Shown: in pieces, positions 55,993 to 64,000 of the stretch
Position numbering within the stretch: the stretch's first letter is position 1
Layout: each line of letters starts with the position of its first letter
Assembly: GCA_964460785.1 (NCBI GenBank)
Contig: CAYWQB010000005.1
Location: forward strand, 124,001-188,000
Origin: CAYWQB01 sp964460785
GTDB lineage: Bacteria; Chlamydiota; Chlamydiia; Chlamydiales; CAYWQB01
Direction of reading: 5' to 3'
Length of the DNA stretch: 64,000 bases
Made by a program: the position numbers and the translations under genes
Notes under the pieces: generated by a model
Told to the model about the DNA's origin: nothing
Databases searched by the model: none
The model's input: only the letters and a program-made list of their open reading frames with translations

Positions 55993-58426
55993 CAAAACGT
56001 TTTTCCTGATCTCTGGTTACGCGAGTCATCTCTTCTACTGTAGAGATGATGTGAGGGCGAATGAAGATAATTACGTTAGATTTTTGTTTTGTATAGTTTT
56101 TTCCAGAAAGTAAAGAACCGACTGCAGGTACGCCACCTAAGCAGGGAATGCCAGCTTTCCCTTTGACTTCAGCAGAGCGAATCATCCCACTGATCATAAG
56201 AAAATGATTGTCGGGGACATGCACAGTGGTCTGTGTGGAAGTCGTACGCGACTTGGGCGTATTTTGATATAAAAGTGTTTGGTCATTTTGCTCTTGGTCA
56301 GCAACTTCACTAATGTCCTGAGAGATTTCTAAAGTGACAAGGTCACTATTCCCAAGGTAAGGTGTGATGACAAGCCTTGTCCCAACATTGCGGTATTGAA
56401 ACTCTGTAGTCGCTTCACCAATATTTGGCTGAATCGTTGCTGACTTGTAAGGAATATTTTCCCCAACAAAAATCTCTGCGCTCTTTGCATCTTGGGTGAT
56501 GATGCGAGGATTCATTAAGATGGTTGTTTCAGAATCATTTTGCAGAGCATCAATCATTGCTCCCATGCTGACAAGAGGTTGCCCATTATGGACAAGCACA
56601 TCTCCAAATACCCCTAAACCAAGCCCTGAAGAGAGCTCAGAAACCTGCTTGTTTCCAATCACATTTAGGATATCACTGCCACCACCACTAGAAAAGGATT
56701 GCGCAACAGCTCCGCCAAATCTACCATCAGAGGACTGTCCTTGTGCTCCCCACTGTACGCCAAAAGAGAACGATTTTTGTACGGAGGTTTCTAGGATCAG
56801 CATCTCGATAAAGACTTGGCGCAAAGGCGAGTCGAGCGTTGTGATTAGGTTATATACCTTATCGGCTACATGTTTCGGACCTGTTACAATTAAAGAGTTT
56901 GAAGAAGGAATCCAGCGCATACTAGAGATCGCGCGTGTCATTTCTTCTCCCCCTACACCTGCTGCACCTAAACTTTTCCCAATCTCATTTAGAGAGGCAG
57001 CAATCGTATTTCCTTTATGATGGCGTAGCTTGTAGACTCTAAATCCAGCTTCTGGGTCTTCCTCCAGCTTTTCCTTTTCTTCTTTTGTAAGTTTAGGAAG
57101 AGAGGGGGCTTGCCCTTTCGCTTTAGACCGATTCACAATTTCTCCACTGAGAATTCCCGAAGAGATGTTTGCATTTACATCAATCGCTGTCAGAATCTTG
57201 ATCGCTTTACTAATCATCTCGGGCGTAGAGACAATGAAGATCGAATCGGATGTTGTATGGGGTACTAAAACAAGAGGTTTCCCATCAGATAAGGGAAGCA
57301 AGATTTGTTCAGCTGTGGAGACTAGCTCGGAAGCTGGGGTCATCTCTGCATTGTATTTGCCAACCTCCATGCCTCCATGAGGACGATCAAGAGCTTGGAT
57401 AAGGCTTTCTACTCGTTCAATATTTTTTGAAAAGTCCGTGAGAATTAGCTGATTGGTACCAGGAGAGACTTCAAGCAGAGCATTGCTTGAAAGCATCGAG
57501 CGGATGATGCTGGCCACTTGGGGTGCGTAAGCAGAGTCTAGCGTAAAAATTCTTGTAATTAAGGGAAGCTTTGCTTGCACAACGCCTTCATCTCCAGTCA
57601 CCACTTGAGCAAGCTTTGTAGGAGATGAGCTTTTGCTGATCAAAATGTTATCGCCTTGATCAATGAGAGAGAGACCATTTGCTTGTAAGATTTGAAGCAG
57701 AATTGTCATGAGCTCTTCAATAGGCGTTGGTGCCTCAGAAATCACTGTGATGGTGATAGGGCCTCCGCCTCTTTTGGCTTTCAAGTCTTCTTCATGAAAA
57801 ACGAAATTTGTTTTGGTGGCTTCTCCAATAAAGCGGAGAAACTCTTTAATATCGATTTTGTTGAAGTTGACTACATAGCCTTCGCTAGAGCTTGTCTTGC
57901 TCTGAGTACTTTTAGGCTTCTCTTTTGTTGCTTTATGCTCCGATGCAGGTGGCTTTGGATGTGTCTCTGCTTTCTCAGAAGGCGTTTCTGTGATTGTATA
58001 GGAGCGATTTGGTTGGGTGTTTGATTGGTCAGGGTTAAATGCTGGAGCATCTACTTGCGCGTCTGAGCGAATAGAGGGGAGAAGAACGCGCTTTTGTGGC
58101 TGGAAAGGTTTTGCTTTTGGAGGATTTTTCTTTTTAGAAGGCGCTTTGCGAAGGAAAGGATTGGCAAACTGTGGAGAAGAGGAGGGAGTCTCCTCAGGAG
58201 GAGGAGCTTCTTTTGTTTGTTGTGGTTTATCAGGAACTTCTTCCTTTTGCTCGCTTTCTTTTTTGAATGGTTGGGGATAGTCTTGTGGGGTGGGCGGAGT
58301 CTCTACTGTAGAAGGTGAAGCAAAAGGGCTAGGGCTTTGCTTAGGCTTTGGTTGAGGAGACTCTGCAACTAGGGTAAAGCTGAGTTGAGAGAGGGCGATA
58401 AGAAGGAGGGTTTGTTTCCTTAGCAT
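55916..58426 (-). CDS. sctC: Type III secretion outer-membrane secretin SctC (CdsC)
   Basis: An 836-residue secretin, the outer-membrane ring of the injectisome (CT674 counterpart). A signal peptide (1-21) is followed by a long Pro/Lys-rich disordered region (22-180, with repeated TPPPEETPSS-type runs). The N0-N3 periplasmic domains are about 190-460 (VNFNKIDIKEFLRFIGEATKTNFV read in parts), and the secretin core ends with VRSAEVKGKAGIPCLGGVPA near 750 (split) and IIFIRPHIIST, a type II/III secretin signature. The extended Pro-rich N-terminus is a chlamydial trait. Its 3' end overlaps the lipoprotein gene by 77 bp. The kinase gene lies 116 bp upstream on the same strand. Confidence 0.95.
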   Translation of the reverse strand: MLRKQTLLLIALSQLSFTLVAESPQPKPKQSPSPFASPSTVETPPTPQDYPQPFKKESEQKEEVPDKPQQTKEAPPPEETPSSSPQFANPFLRKAPSKKKNPPKAKPFQPQKRVLLPSIRSDAQVDAPAFNPDQSNTQPNRSYTITETPSEKAETHPKPPASEHKATKEKPKSTQSKTSSSEGYVVNFNKIDIKEFLRFIGEATKTNFVFHEEDLKAKRGGGPITITVISEAPTPIEELMTILLQILQANGLSLIDQGDNILISKSSSPTKLAQVVTGDEGVVQAKLPLITRIFTLDSAYAPQVASIIRSMLSSNALLEVSPGTNQLILTDFSKNIERVESLIQALDRPHGGMEVGKYNAEMTPASELVSTAEQILLPLSDGKPLVLVPHTTSDSIFIVSTPEMISKAIKILTAIDVNANISSGILSGEIVNRSKAKGQAPSLPKLTKEEKEKLEEDPEAGFRVYKLRHHKGNTIAASLNEIGKSLGAAGVGGEEMTRAISSMRWIPSSNSLIVTGPKHVADKVYNLITTLDSPLRQVFIEMLILETSVQKSFSFGVQWGAQGQSSDGRFGGAVAQSFSSGGGSDILNVIGNKQVSELSSGLGLGVFGDVLVHNGQPLVSMGAMIDALQNDSETTILMNPRIITQDAKSAEIFVGENIPYKSATIQPNIGEATTEFQYRNVGTRLVITPYLGNSDLVTLEISQDISEVADQEQNDQTLLYQNTPKSRTTSTQTTVHVPDNHFLMISGMIRSAEVKGKAGIPCLGGVPAVGSLLSGKNYTKQKSNVIIFIRPHIISTVEEMTRVTRDQEKRFDENIKFRPFEEEKEEFLDVMDMYDY

Positions 58427-58542
58427 GTCACAATCATTTTGTGGAGTTTGGCGAACATAACCCGTTGTCTATGATCGGGAAATCACTCTCACGTCTACAG
58501 GAAAAAGTTTTTTATGCCTATGAAAAAAAAACTGTAATCGAA

Positions 58543-60087
58543 CTAGTGACGCCTTTGAAAGCTGAGAATCAGAAATGGCTTAGTAACTTCTGAGGGATCT
58601 TTCCCTCTGAGTAGCTTGCGATAGACCTTCTCTACTTGCTGCTGCGGATCTAGGTAAAGGCTGTCTATCAACAAGTTACGCCACTTTTCTTGCGCAGATT
58701 CTTTTTGGCTTTTTTTATTGCTAGAGGCGCGAAGGGTATGAAGAAAAAGAGTATCTCCTACTTCCCATTTATGCTTGATCTGTAAGAAGTCTGCTGTGGG
58801 ATCAATCCCTAAAGCGATATTATTTGTTTCTATCAGTTCTGGCAAGCTTGAGCCTGCACTGAGCTGCCACAGAGGGCCATAACCAGAAGAGGAAAATTGA
58901 AAGCTACTTGTCGCAGGATCTAGGATCAGAAGAGTTAAAGAGATCGGAAGATCAAACTGTCTATCATTGAACAGGAGATGGTTAAGAGCATGCATTAACT
59001 GGTTGGGCTTATTTGTTAAAGGACAGAGGCTCTTAATTGCTCCTTTTAGGTAACTCATTAGGCAAAGGGCTTCAACTCCTTTACAGGCAGCTTCAGCTAG
59101 GATGACTGCACGCATGCTATCTTCAAGTTCAAGAAAGTCATAATAAATGCCCGAGATATCTGCAGTGTCATGATGCAAAAGTCCTAGCGAGATCTTTGAC
59201 CAATTGGGGGGAGGAGTGAAAAGATGCTTGTTTTGAAACTCTCTCGCAGCCTGTCGTTGATCTTGCCCCATAGCTCTAAGCTGCATGGCATCTTTTTGGA
59301 AAGCAGGACTATTTAGATAGAGAGAAAGCTCGGTGATTAGATCTAAGACATCTTTGTACCGCTTTTTGCTATCTATGGAGAGCATCTTATGAAAGATGGG
59401 CTGAACACCTTTTGGTAGGCGCTCTATCGAGAATTTTCCCTGGCATAGTTGTTTTGTTAAGAGCTCATACCCGACAATACCCAAGGCGTAAAGGTCCCAA
59501 GAGAAAGAAGGGGTGTGGCTAGACTTTTTTTGCTCAGGGGACATGTAGTTCATGGAGCCAGAAAATAGCGAAGAGGCCTGTTTACTATCTGTAAACTTGC
59601 TATAGATCTGGGCAATGCCAAAATCTATGACTTTGACACGTCCATCTGTTGTAACTAGAATATTATCTGGTTTGATGTCGCAGTGGATAATACCCTTGCT
59701 GTGCATATGTGTAAGAGCATGAGCAACTTGCAAAACTGTTTCTAAAGCATGCTGATAGCTCATAGGAGACTCTTCGATGAAGTGGCGTAAAGAGACGCCT
59801 TGCACAAACTCCATCGCTAGGTAATAGCCCTGCTCCCAAGTGCCATGGCTATAAACCTCAACAATATTTCGATGTCGAGAGAGCTCTGTGATTTCTGCTT
59901 CTTTTAGAAATCGATCGACAACATTGGTGTTCTGTATCCATTTGGGGTTGAGCGTTTTTACAGCAAGAGGCTTTTTCGTTTCTGGGTGAGAGCCAAGATA
60001 AAGAGTATAGAATGTCTGCTCTTTAAGAAGAGATTGGATCGAATAAGGGCCAATTTGCTTTGGAATGGAGGGAGTTTGATCTGCCAT
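58543..60087 (-). CDS. pkn5: Ser/Thr kinase with degenerate SpoIIE/PP2C-type tail (Pkn5-like)
   Basis: A 514-residue protein matching C. trachomatis CT673 by position. The kinase domain spans about 15-275. Catalytic residues are present: AVK with Lys44, Glu63, the loop HCDIKPDN (Asp137, Lys139, Asn142) and DFG at 155-157. The glycine-rich loop is lost (LLKEQTFYTLYLG), and HRD is HCD. The C-terminal part (about 300-505) follows an RsbU/SpoIIE phosphatase fold: SGIYYDFLELEDSM, ILAEAACKGVEAL, SLTLLILDPATSSFQFSSSGYGPL and NIALGI, but the acidic metal residues are mostly gone (SGDYYD to SGIYYD; DVxGHG to EAACKG), so it is probably a binding module. 3 bp after sctQb. Confidence 0.85.
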   Translation of the reverse strand: MADQTPSIPKQIGPYSIQSLLKEQTFYTLYLGSHPETKKPLAVKTLNPKWIQNTNVVDRFLKEAEITELSRHRNIVEVYSHGTWEQGYYLAMEFVQGVSLRHFIEESPMSYQHALETVLQVAHALTHMHSKGIIHCDIKPDNILVTTDGRVKVIDFGIAQIYSKFTDSKQASSLFSGSMNYMSPEQKKSSHTPSFSWDLYALGIVGYELLTKQLCQGKFSIERLPKGVQPIFHKMLSIDSKKRYKDVLDLITELSLYLNSPAFQKDAMQLRAMGQDQRQAAREFQNKHLFTPPPNWSKISLGLLHHDTADISGIYYDFLELEDSMRAVILAEAACKGVEALCLMSYLKGAIKSLCPLTNKPNQLMHALNHLLFNDRQFDLPISLTLLILDPATSSFQFSSSGYGPLWQLSAGSSLPELIETNNIALGIDPTADFLQIKHKWEVGDTLFLHTLRASSNKKSQKESAQEKWRNLLIDSLYLDPQQQVEKVYRKLLRGKDPSEVTKPFLILSFQRRH

Positions 60088-60090
60088 ATG

Positions 60091-60663
60091 TTACAATGCG
60101 TTTTTGCCCATCTGTAGGATGCGAACTCCAATTGTTTCCCCCACTTTGATCAGCTCCCCTTGACCAACTTTTTTCCCTTCTACCACAAGATCGACACTGT
60201 TTTGCTTGGGCTCTGGCAGCTCGAGGGTGCTTCCAGGGCGCATTTCAATGACCTGCTTCACATTGAGCTGTACTCTTGAAAGCTCCACAGTCATCATAAT
60301 AGGTAAGTCTGTAAAGGGGGTTGGATCTTCTTCCACCGCTTCAGTATGAAACCTAGGAGGAAGTTCCTCTAGATTGTCACTTTCCTCTTCAGGAGTAGTC
60401 TCTTGTTCCTCATTGGGAAGCTCTTCAGGCTCATCCTGCTGAGGTTCCTCACTCTCATCTTGAGATACAGGCTCAGGTGTTTCCTCTTCAATGGGGTCTT
60501 CGGCCTCTTCCTCTAAGTGAGGATCATCATCATCGAACTCAGATAAATCACTATCTAAATCATCTTCATCATCAATATCATCCAGGAAGTCAGAATCATC
60601 ATCCAGTAGATCATCGAAGTCGGTATCTTCGTGTGGATCTAGCTCTTCATCATCAGGGACCAT
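60091..60663 (-). CDS. sctQ: Type III secretion C-ring protein, C-terminal half (SctQb-like)
   Basis: A 190-residue protein. Residues 1-110 are exceptionally acidic (runs of DD/EE/D, with about half Asp/Glu), probably disordered. Residues 118-190 form a SpoA-type (FliN/SctQ-C) domain: MMTVELSRVQLNVKQVIEM, RPGSTLELPEPKQNSVDLVV and RILQMGKNAL are typical. A GAGGTGG site lies 4 nt before the ATG. In C. trachomatis CdsQ (CT672) is a single chain; here the second SpoA domain is its own gene, 178 bp from the first. It resembles the HrcQa/HrcQb split of plant pathogens. Together with SctQa it would form the cytoplasmic sorting platform. Confidence 0.85.
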   Translation of the reverse strand: MVPDDEELDPHEDTDFDDLLDDDSDFLDDIDDEDDLDSDLSEFDDDDPHLEEEAEDPIEEETPEPVSQDESEEPQQDEPEELPNEEQETTPEEESDNLEELPPRFHTEAVEEDPTPFTDLPIMMTVELSRVQLNVKQVIEMRPGSTLELPEPKQNSVDLVVEGKKVGQGELIKVGETIGVRILQMGKNAL

Positions 60664-60747
60664 AGTACCACCTCAGTCATATCTAGGCGAAATCTATCAA
60701 TTTTAAATTATTCTGTCTTTAAAATTTTTCTTTGGAAGTAAAGGAGG

Positions 60748-60810
60748 CTTCATTTGATTGAAGTTTTATTTTTATAAAAAAATAAATAACTTATACTTTG
60801 TGATCAAAGT
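60748..60810. promoter_or_regulatory. Two small inverted repeats in the SctQa–SctQb gap
   Basis: CTTCA-N6-TGAAG (60748-60763) and ACTTTG-N4-CAAAGT (60795-60810) lie in 178 bp of AT-rich DNA between the two SctQ genes. They share a TGAT/ATCA core. No convincing promoter hexamer pair accompanies them. Confidence 0.35.
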
Positions 60811-60841
60811 AGGTAGTAATCCTTTTTATCTGACAAGTTCG

Positions 60842-61657
60842 TTATTGATCTGGGCCTAGAATCGTTAAGCTCTCTGCCTCTAGCTTACCTCTGAACAGTT
60901 GCATACCATTGCATGAAATGGTTGCGGACCCTTTGAAGTTTGTTGGATCTACGAAGCATTGATCCAGTCTTAAAAAGTCACCCTCTTCAATAGAGGAAAG
61001 TTCATCACTTGTAAGAGAAGCATGTCCAACTTCTATATGTAAGGTCAAAGGTGTTGTTTCAGCAACTTCTAAGGATTGAGGAGAGGCTTTATAGGAGGGG
61101 AAGTGGCGGTTAATTTTCTCAACCAAGCGCTCAGGTAAAAGGAGGCGTGCTTGTAACGTTTGTTCTGCCACTTGGAGCTGGATAAAAGAGGATAAAAATG
61201 CCCCAGATAGATGTTCTTCTCCCTCTTTTTCAATAGATGGGTGGAGACCCTTTAAAGAAGGGAATGTGCAGACGGACTGAATGCCAGCAATGAATAGGTA
61301 GTGCTGGAAGGCTTTTAAAACATCTGTGCCCACAACTTTTTCACCTTTTAAAGCTTCCTCGCCCCCGAGGAGAAAAAGAGAAAACTGCGCAAACTCATCT
61401 GCATCTGTAAGCCAGTAAGCAGGAGCATCTAACGGGGCAACAGAGAGTGTAAGGCAAGTGGCAAAACTTGTTGGGGGTAGGTCAACCCACTCCCAAGGCG
61501 ATGCTGATAGAGAAAAAGAGTCCAGTTGGAGGTTTTTTTGAAAGATCGCTTCACAATCTTCCCAGGGGAAGTGAGGAGCATTTTCAATTGCAGGGATTTG
61601 ATTAAGGCGAAAAAGGTTGACCTCAACCTCCTTACACCAGTCCTTTAATGTGCTCAT
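60842..61657 (-). CDS. sctQ: Type III secretion C-ring protein, N-terminal half (SctQa-like)
   Basis: A 271-residue protein ending in a complete first SpoA-like domain (about 205-270: LTLHIEVGHASLTSDELSSI, EEGDFLRLDQ, GSATISCNGMQLFRGKL). Residues 1-200 form the SctQ N-terminal region with an aromatic- and acid-rich start (LKDWCKEVEVNLFRLNQIP). The stop codon lies well inside an otherwise open AT-rich intergenic gap, so it is a true gene end and not a simple frameshift. Position after sctP matches CT672. The dimeric platform with SctQb would bind the ATPase SctN and sort substrates. Start at 61657 is 4 bp after sctP. Confidence 0.85.
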   Translation of the reverse strand: MSTLKDWCKEVEVNLFRLNQIPAIENAPHFPWEDCEAIFQKNLQLDSFSLSASPWEWVDLPPTSFATCLTLSVAPLDAPAYWLTDADEFAQFSLFLLGGEEALKGEKVVGTDVLKAFQHYLFIAGIQSVCTFPSLKGLHPSIEKEGEEHLSGAFLSSFIQLQVAEQTLQARLLLPERLVEKINRHFPSYKASPQSLEVAETTPLTLHIEVGHASLTSDELSSIEEGDFLRLDQCFVDPTNFKGSATISCNGMQLFRGKLEAESLTILGPDQ

Positions 61658-61661
61658 GCCT

Positions 61662-62750
61662 CTATCCTGTTGGTCCTCTTCGGTCTACCGGTGGAAAGCT
61701 TTCGCGCTGCTTACTTTTTCCTGCGCGGCGAGCTGCCTCGATCGACTCAGCCGAATCTTTTGGGCTTTGCTTTTTACCAAATAGTAGCTCTTCTAGAGGG
61801 ATGCTTGCTTGCATAGCGGCTAAGTGCGCTACATACTGTTCTGGTAGTGCGACCTCCTGCCCGCCAAGGGTTAGTTGGCCCACACCAATATTTTTTTGGG
61901 ATAAGCTAGCAAGTAATGTATTGAGGTTTTGCTCAACAAGCTGTCTTGCCATTTGCTGCTGATCAGCATTTGCAAATTGGTCAAATTGTATGTCAATGCG
62001 CCCTGCCTGGTGGCTGACTGTAAGAGAGGCTGAAGCAAAAGCTTCAGGGACCTCTTGAGGGTTGAGTTGCATCAAAACTTCTGTAGTCCCTCCAACCTGG
62101 CGTACGGCCAACGTTTCAACAGACTGAGAGATGATATTTGCAATCTGTTCAACAGGGGGAAGAGATTGGATTGATGCTACAGGAGCTCCTTCTGATAGAG
62201 CTTGAGGAGGTGTAGCAAACCCTAGAATAGTTGGAACTTGTTGAAAGCTTGGGTGAGTGGAGGGAGGTTCTTTTTTGATAGGGGGTTTTTGCGCACCTTT
62301 TGATAGGTCAAAGATTGAAGCTGGGAGTTCCGTTTCAGAGGATGATGGTTTCTTCCCTGATAGGTGCTCTGTATGGCCTTCTGCATCCACTAAAGAATAG
62401 AAGTTTTTTGCAGAAGAGGCCTCTTCTCCAGCTTGAAGGGGCTGATCAGGGAGCTCTTCACCTGTAGGTTGACTTTTCATAGTAGCTTGGTGGTAAATGG
62501 ATAACGCTTCTTGTTTTGAAGGTGTCTCTGTGGTTAATAGGTCACCTTCCTCTGCATTTTTTATAGAGGCTTGGGGGGTTTCATCCTCATCAGATTGGTT
62601 GTCAATGCGGTGGTGGTTCCTTTCTTTCTCTTCAAGAGCCTTATCAAATTTTTGCGCTTTCTCTCTCTCTCCGACATTGTGGTGATTGTTTGCAGGGGGT
62701 GTTTGAGATGGAGGTACCTGGTTGTTTGGTGGGATTGGCTCTTTGCTCAT
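61662..62750 (-). CDS. sctP: Type III secretion needle-length regulator SctP (CdsP)
   Basis: A 362-residue protein in the CT671 position. Residues 1-190 are polar, Pro/Gln/Glu-rich and probably unfolded (PPNNQVPPSQTPPANNHH), as in ruler proteins. The C-terminal half (about 200-320) contains the folded hook-length-control-like domain with QVGGTTEVLMQLNPQEVPEAFASASL (read in parts) and NLNTLLASLSQKNIGVGQLTLGG. Ruler proteins set needle length and switch export from needle to translocator substrates. It is much longer than CdsP of C. trachomatis (about 280 residues). AAGGAG stands 5 nt before the ATG. Confidence 0.82.
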   Translation of the reverse strand: MSKEPIPPNNQVPPSQTPPANNHHNVGEREKAQKFDKALEEKERNHHRIDNQSDEDETPQASIKNAEEGDLLTTETPSKQEALSIYHQATMKSQPTGEELPDQPLQAGEEASSAKNFYSLVDAEGHTEHLSGKKPSSSETELPASIFDLSKGAQKPPIKKEPPSTHPSFQQVPTILGFATPPQALSEGAPVASIQSLPPVEQIANIISQSVETLAVRQVGGTTEVLMQLNPQEVPEAFASASLTVSHQAGRIDIQFDQFANADQQQMARQLVEQNLNTLLASLSQKNIGVGQLTLGGQEVALPEQYVAHLAAMQASIPLEELLFGKKQSPKDSAESIEAARRAGKSKQRESFPPVDRRGPTG

Positions 62751-62760
62751 AGGAACTCCT

Positions 62761-63258
62761 TTAGCTATCCTTCCTCATGCGACTTAGATACATGACAGAC
62801 CCAAGCTCATCTTGCTCAATCTGCTCTTTCCTAGCAAGCTCCTGCTTCATTTCCTTTAACCACTCATCTTTGTGAGTATATAGGTTATCGACCTCTTGCC
62901 GCTTGCGTTTTAGTTCTTGCTCAGCTTCATCAACAGCTTTTTGTGCTTCATCAACAACTTTTTGCTGTTTTTCTACCTTTTTTTCTTCCTCAGCAAGCTT
63001 CTCTTTAACGACATCTAAGTAGCGCTTCATCTGCTCTATTTTGTCGGAGGTGGTGCCCTCATCTAAAGAGGCTCTAAGCTGCTGAAGCTTTTCAGTATGG
63101 TGGTTTTTTACTTGGTCGCGTGCTTGCTTTGCTTTATTGAGCGATTGCGTTTCTTTTTCTAGCTTCTCTTTTCGTTTTTTTAGCTCTTTTTCAGCCTCTT
63201 CTACACGCCGCTTTTTAACTTCGATGATTTGTTCTAAAGGATAATCTAGCTCACTCAT
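62761..63258 (-). CDS. sctO: Type III secretion stalk protein SctO (CdsO)
   Basis: A 165-residue, almost wholly coiled-coil protein (about 15-140, with heptads such as EEAEKELKKRKEKLEKE and VDEAQKAVDEAEQELKRKR). It starts SELDYPLEQIIEVKKRRVEE, the family's N-terminal pattern. SctO is the central stalk (FliJ/YscO type) linking the SctN ATPase to the export gate. Position between sctP and sctN matches CT670. Start is ATG at 63258, 11 nt after sctN. Confidence 0.9.
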   Translation of the reverse strand: MSELDYPLEQIIEVKKRRVEEAEKELKKRKEKLEKETQSLNKAKQARDQVKNHHTEKLQQLRASLDEGTTSDKIEQMKRYLDVVKEKLAEEEKKVEKQQKVVDEAQKAVDEAEQELKRKRQEVDNLYTHKDEWLKEMKQELARKEQIEQDELGSVMYLSRMRKDS

Positions 63259-63269
63259 TAGCTATCCCC

Positions 63270-64000
63270 TTAGCGGAAAATAGCTTTTAAGTTTTGTACT
63301 GTTTCTTCAAATGAAGACTTCTCATCGACTCCTTGCTTAAGGAAGTTATTCACTGCATCGATATGGTCCACCGCAAAATCGGCGTCACGGTCTGTTCCCC
63401 TTTTAAACTCTCCAATGCGAATAAGAAGCTCATTTTTTTTGTAGTTAGCCAGAACCTCTCGCAATTGGCCAATCAGTTTGAGGTGGTCTTTCTCCACAAT
63501 CGCATTGAGTACCCGGCTGGCAGAAGATAAGACATCAACAGCAGGGTAATGATACTTGCGTGCAAGTTCTGCAGAAAGAATGATATGTCCATCAAGAATC
63601 GAGCGCACCTCATCCGCAACAGGTTCATTCATATCATCCCCAGCTACGAGGACTGTATAAAAACCCGTAATCGAACCAACATCAGAGTTTCCAGAGCGCT
63701 CCAGCAACTTAGGAAGTGTGGAGAAGACAGAGGGTGTATACCCTCCTCGTGCAGGAGGTTCACCTGCTGCAAGACCAACTTCTCGCAAAGCTCTAGCAAA
63801 ACGAGTGACAGAGTCCATCATCAAAATAACAGACTTGCCTTGGTCGCGAAAGTATTCGGCGATAGCTGTCCCTACATAGGCAGCATTGAGTCGTAGCTGT
63901 GAAGCTTGGTCAGACGTGGAGACAACAACGACAGACTTTTTCATTCCTTCTTCACCAAGAGAGTCTTCAATAAACTCTCGAAGCTCCCGACCCCGCTCTC
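63270..64000 (-). CDS. sctN: Type III secretion ATPase SctN (CdsN), 3' part
   Basis: The last 243 codons of the injectisome ATPase, open at the right window edge. Visible at the edge is ERGRELREFIEDSLGEEGMKK, read here as ERGRELREFIEDS, then SVILMMDSVTRFARALREVGL (split; Walker B region), GEPPARGGYTPSVFSTLPKLLERSG (split), and GSITGFYTVLVAGDDMNEPVADE. These are the standard FliI/SctN motifs. The ATPase unfolds substrates and strips chaperones. The P-loop and start lie outside. It reads as a minus-strand gene followed by sctO. Confidence 0.95.
   Translation of the reverse strand, partial: ERGRELREFIEDSLGEEGMKKSVVVVSTSDQASQLRLNAAYVGTAIAEYFRDQGKSVILMMDSVTRFARALREVGLAAGEPPARGGYTPSVFSTLPKLLERSGNSDVGSITGFYTVLVAGDDMNEPVADEVRSILDGHIILSAELARKYHYPAVDVLSSASRVLNAIVEKDHLKLIGQLREVLANYKKNELLIRIGEFKRGTDRDADFAVDHIDAVNNFLKQGVDEKSSFEETVQNLKAIFR

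Noticed and set aside
56496..57020. 174-residue plus-strand frame inside sctC
   Set aside because: Fully inside the secretin coding region on the opposite strand, with no start site or recognisable motif.
1..64000. CRISPR array, insertion sequence, prophage, tRNA or rRNA genes
   Set aside because: I looked through all gaps for regularly spaced repeats, transposase motifs, terminal repeats and tRNA-like arms and found none. Almost all of the window is accounted for by coding regions.

Overview
The window comes from a member of the Chlamydiota, most likely an environmental (Parachlamydiales-type) lineage rather than a Chlamydia species. Several gene blocks keep the C. trachomatis order: lepA–npt1–CT066–ytgABCD–dxr–rseP, hrcA–grpE–dnaK, zntA-like–CT728-like–serS, and a type III secretion block sctC–pkn5–sctQ–sctP–sctO–sctN (CT674 to CT669). 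Around them are genes usually absent from pathogenic Chlamydia: a type III polyketide synthase operon, alanine dehydrogenase, a large NAD-glutamate dehydrogenase, a secreted ADA2-like deaminase and a CAP10/GT90 glycosyltransferase. Waddlia- or Simkania-like hosts fit, but the sequence alone does not decide. I see no insertion sequence, phage, CRISPR array, tRNA or rRNA.

Layout. 1-4 kb: 3' end of lepA, ATP/ADP translocase and a CT066-like protein. 4.2-12.5 kb: one tightly overlapped plus-strand operon (mrp, a DUF971 gene, ytgA-B-C/R-D, dxr, rseP) joining iron uptake, Fe-S handling, isoprenoid synthesis and envelope proteolysis; a Fur-box-like sequence lies before it. 12.5-17 kb: a YvlD-like protein, a two-subunit ABC exporter whose two ATPase domains are degenerate in complementary ways, and an alanine/Na+ symporter. 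17.1-22.9 kb: a five-gene minus-strand operon (yceI, type III PKS, MMPL exporter, FAD monooxygenase, UbiE-like methyltransferase) that looks like a complete pathway for making and exporting a phenolic or quinone lipid. 23-26.8 kb: heat-shock operon with a recognisable promoter and CIRCE-like operator.

27-37 kb: secreted ADA2-like deaminase, NAD-glutamate dehydrogenase, then P1B-4 ATPase, VIT/CCC1-like transporter, M18 aminopeptidase and serS. 37-46.5 kb: secreted GT90-like enzyme, two small proteins (one CD225-like), and an smc–ald–Hsp70-like operon. 46.6-55 kb: SWIM-Snf2 helicase, an unknown secreted protein, der, a SulP transporter and a YidD-like protein. 55-64 kb: type III secretion genes on the minus strand, with SctQ encoded as two separate proteins and a kinase carrying a degenerate SpoIIE-type tail.

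Together the genes describe an obligate intracellular lifestyle: import of host ATP, iron acquisition, amino-acid catabolism, secretion into the host and envelope lipid work. The best candidates for an undescribed system are the polyketide lipid operon and the split-site ABC exporter. Start sites were moved from the longest reading frame where a ribosome binding site or gene overlap favoured a shorter one; each case is stated. All family assignments come from reading motifs by eye; no database search was run.
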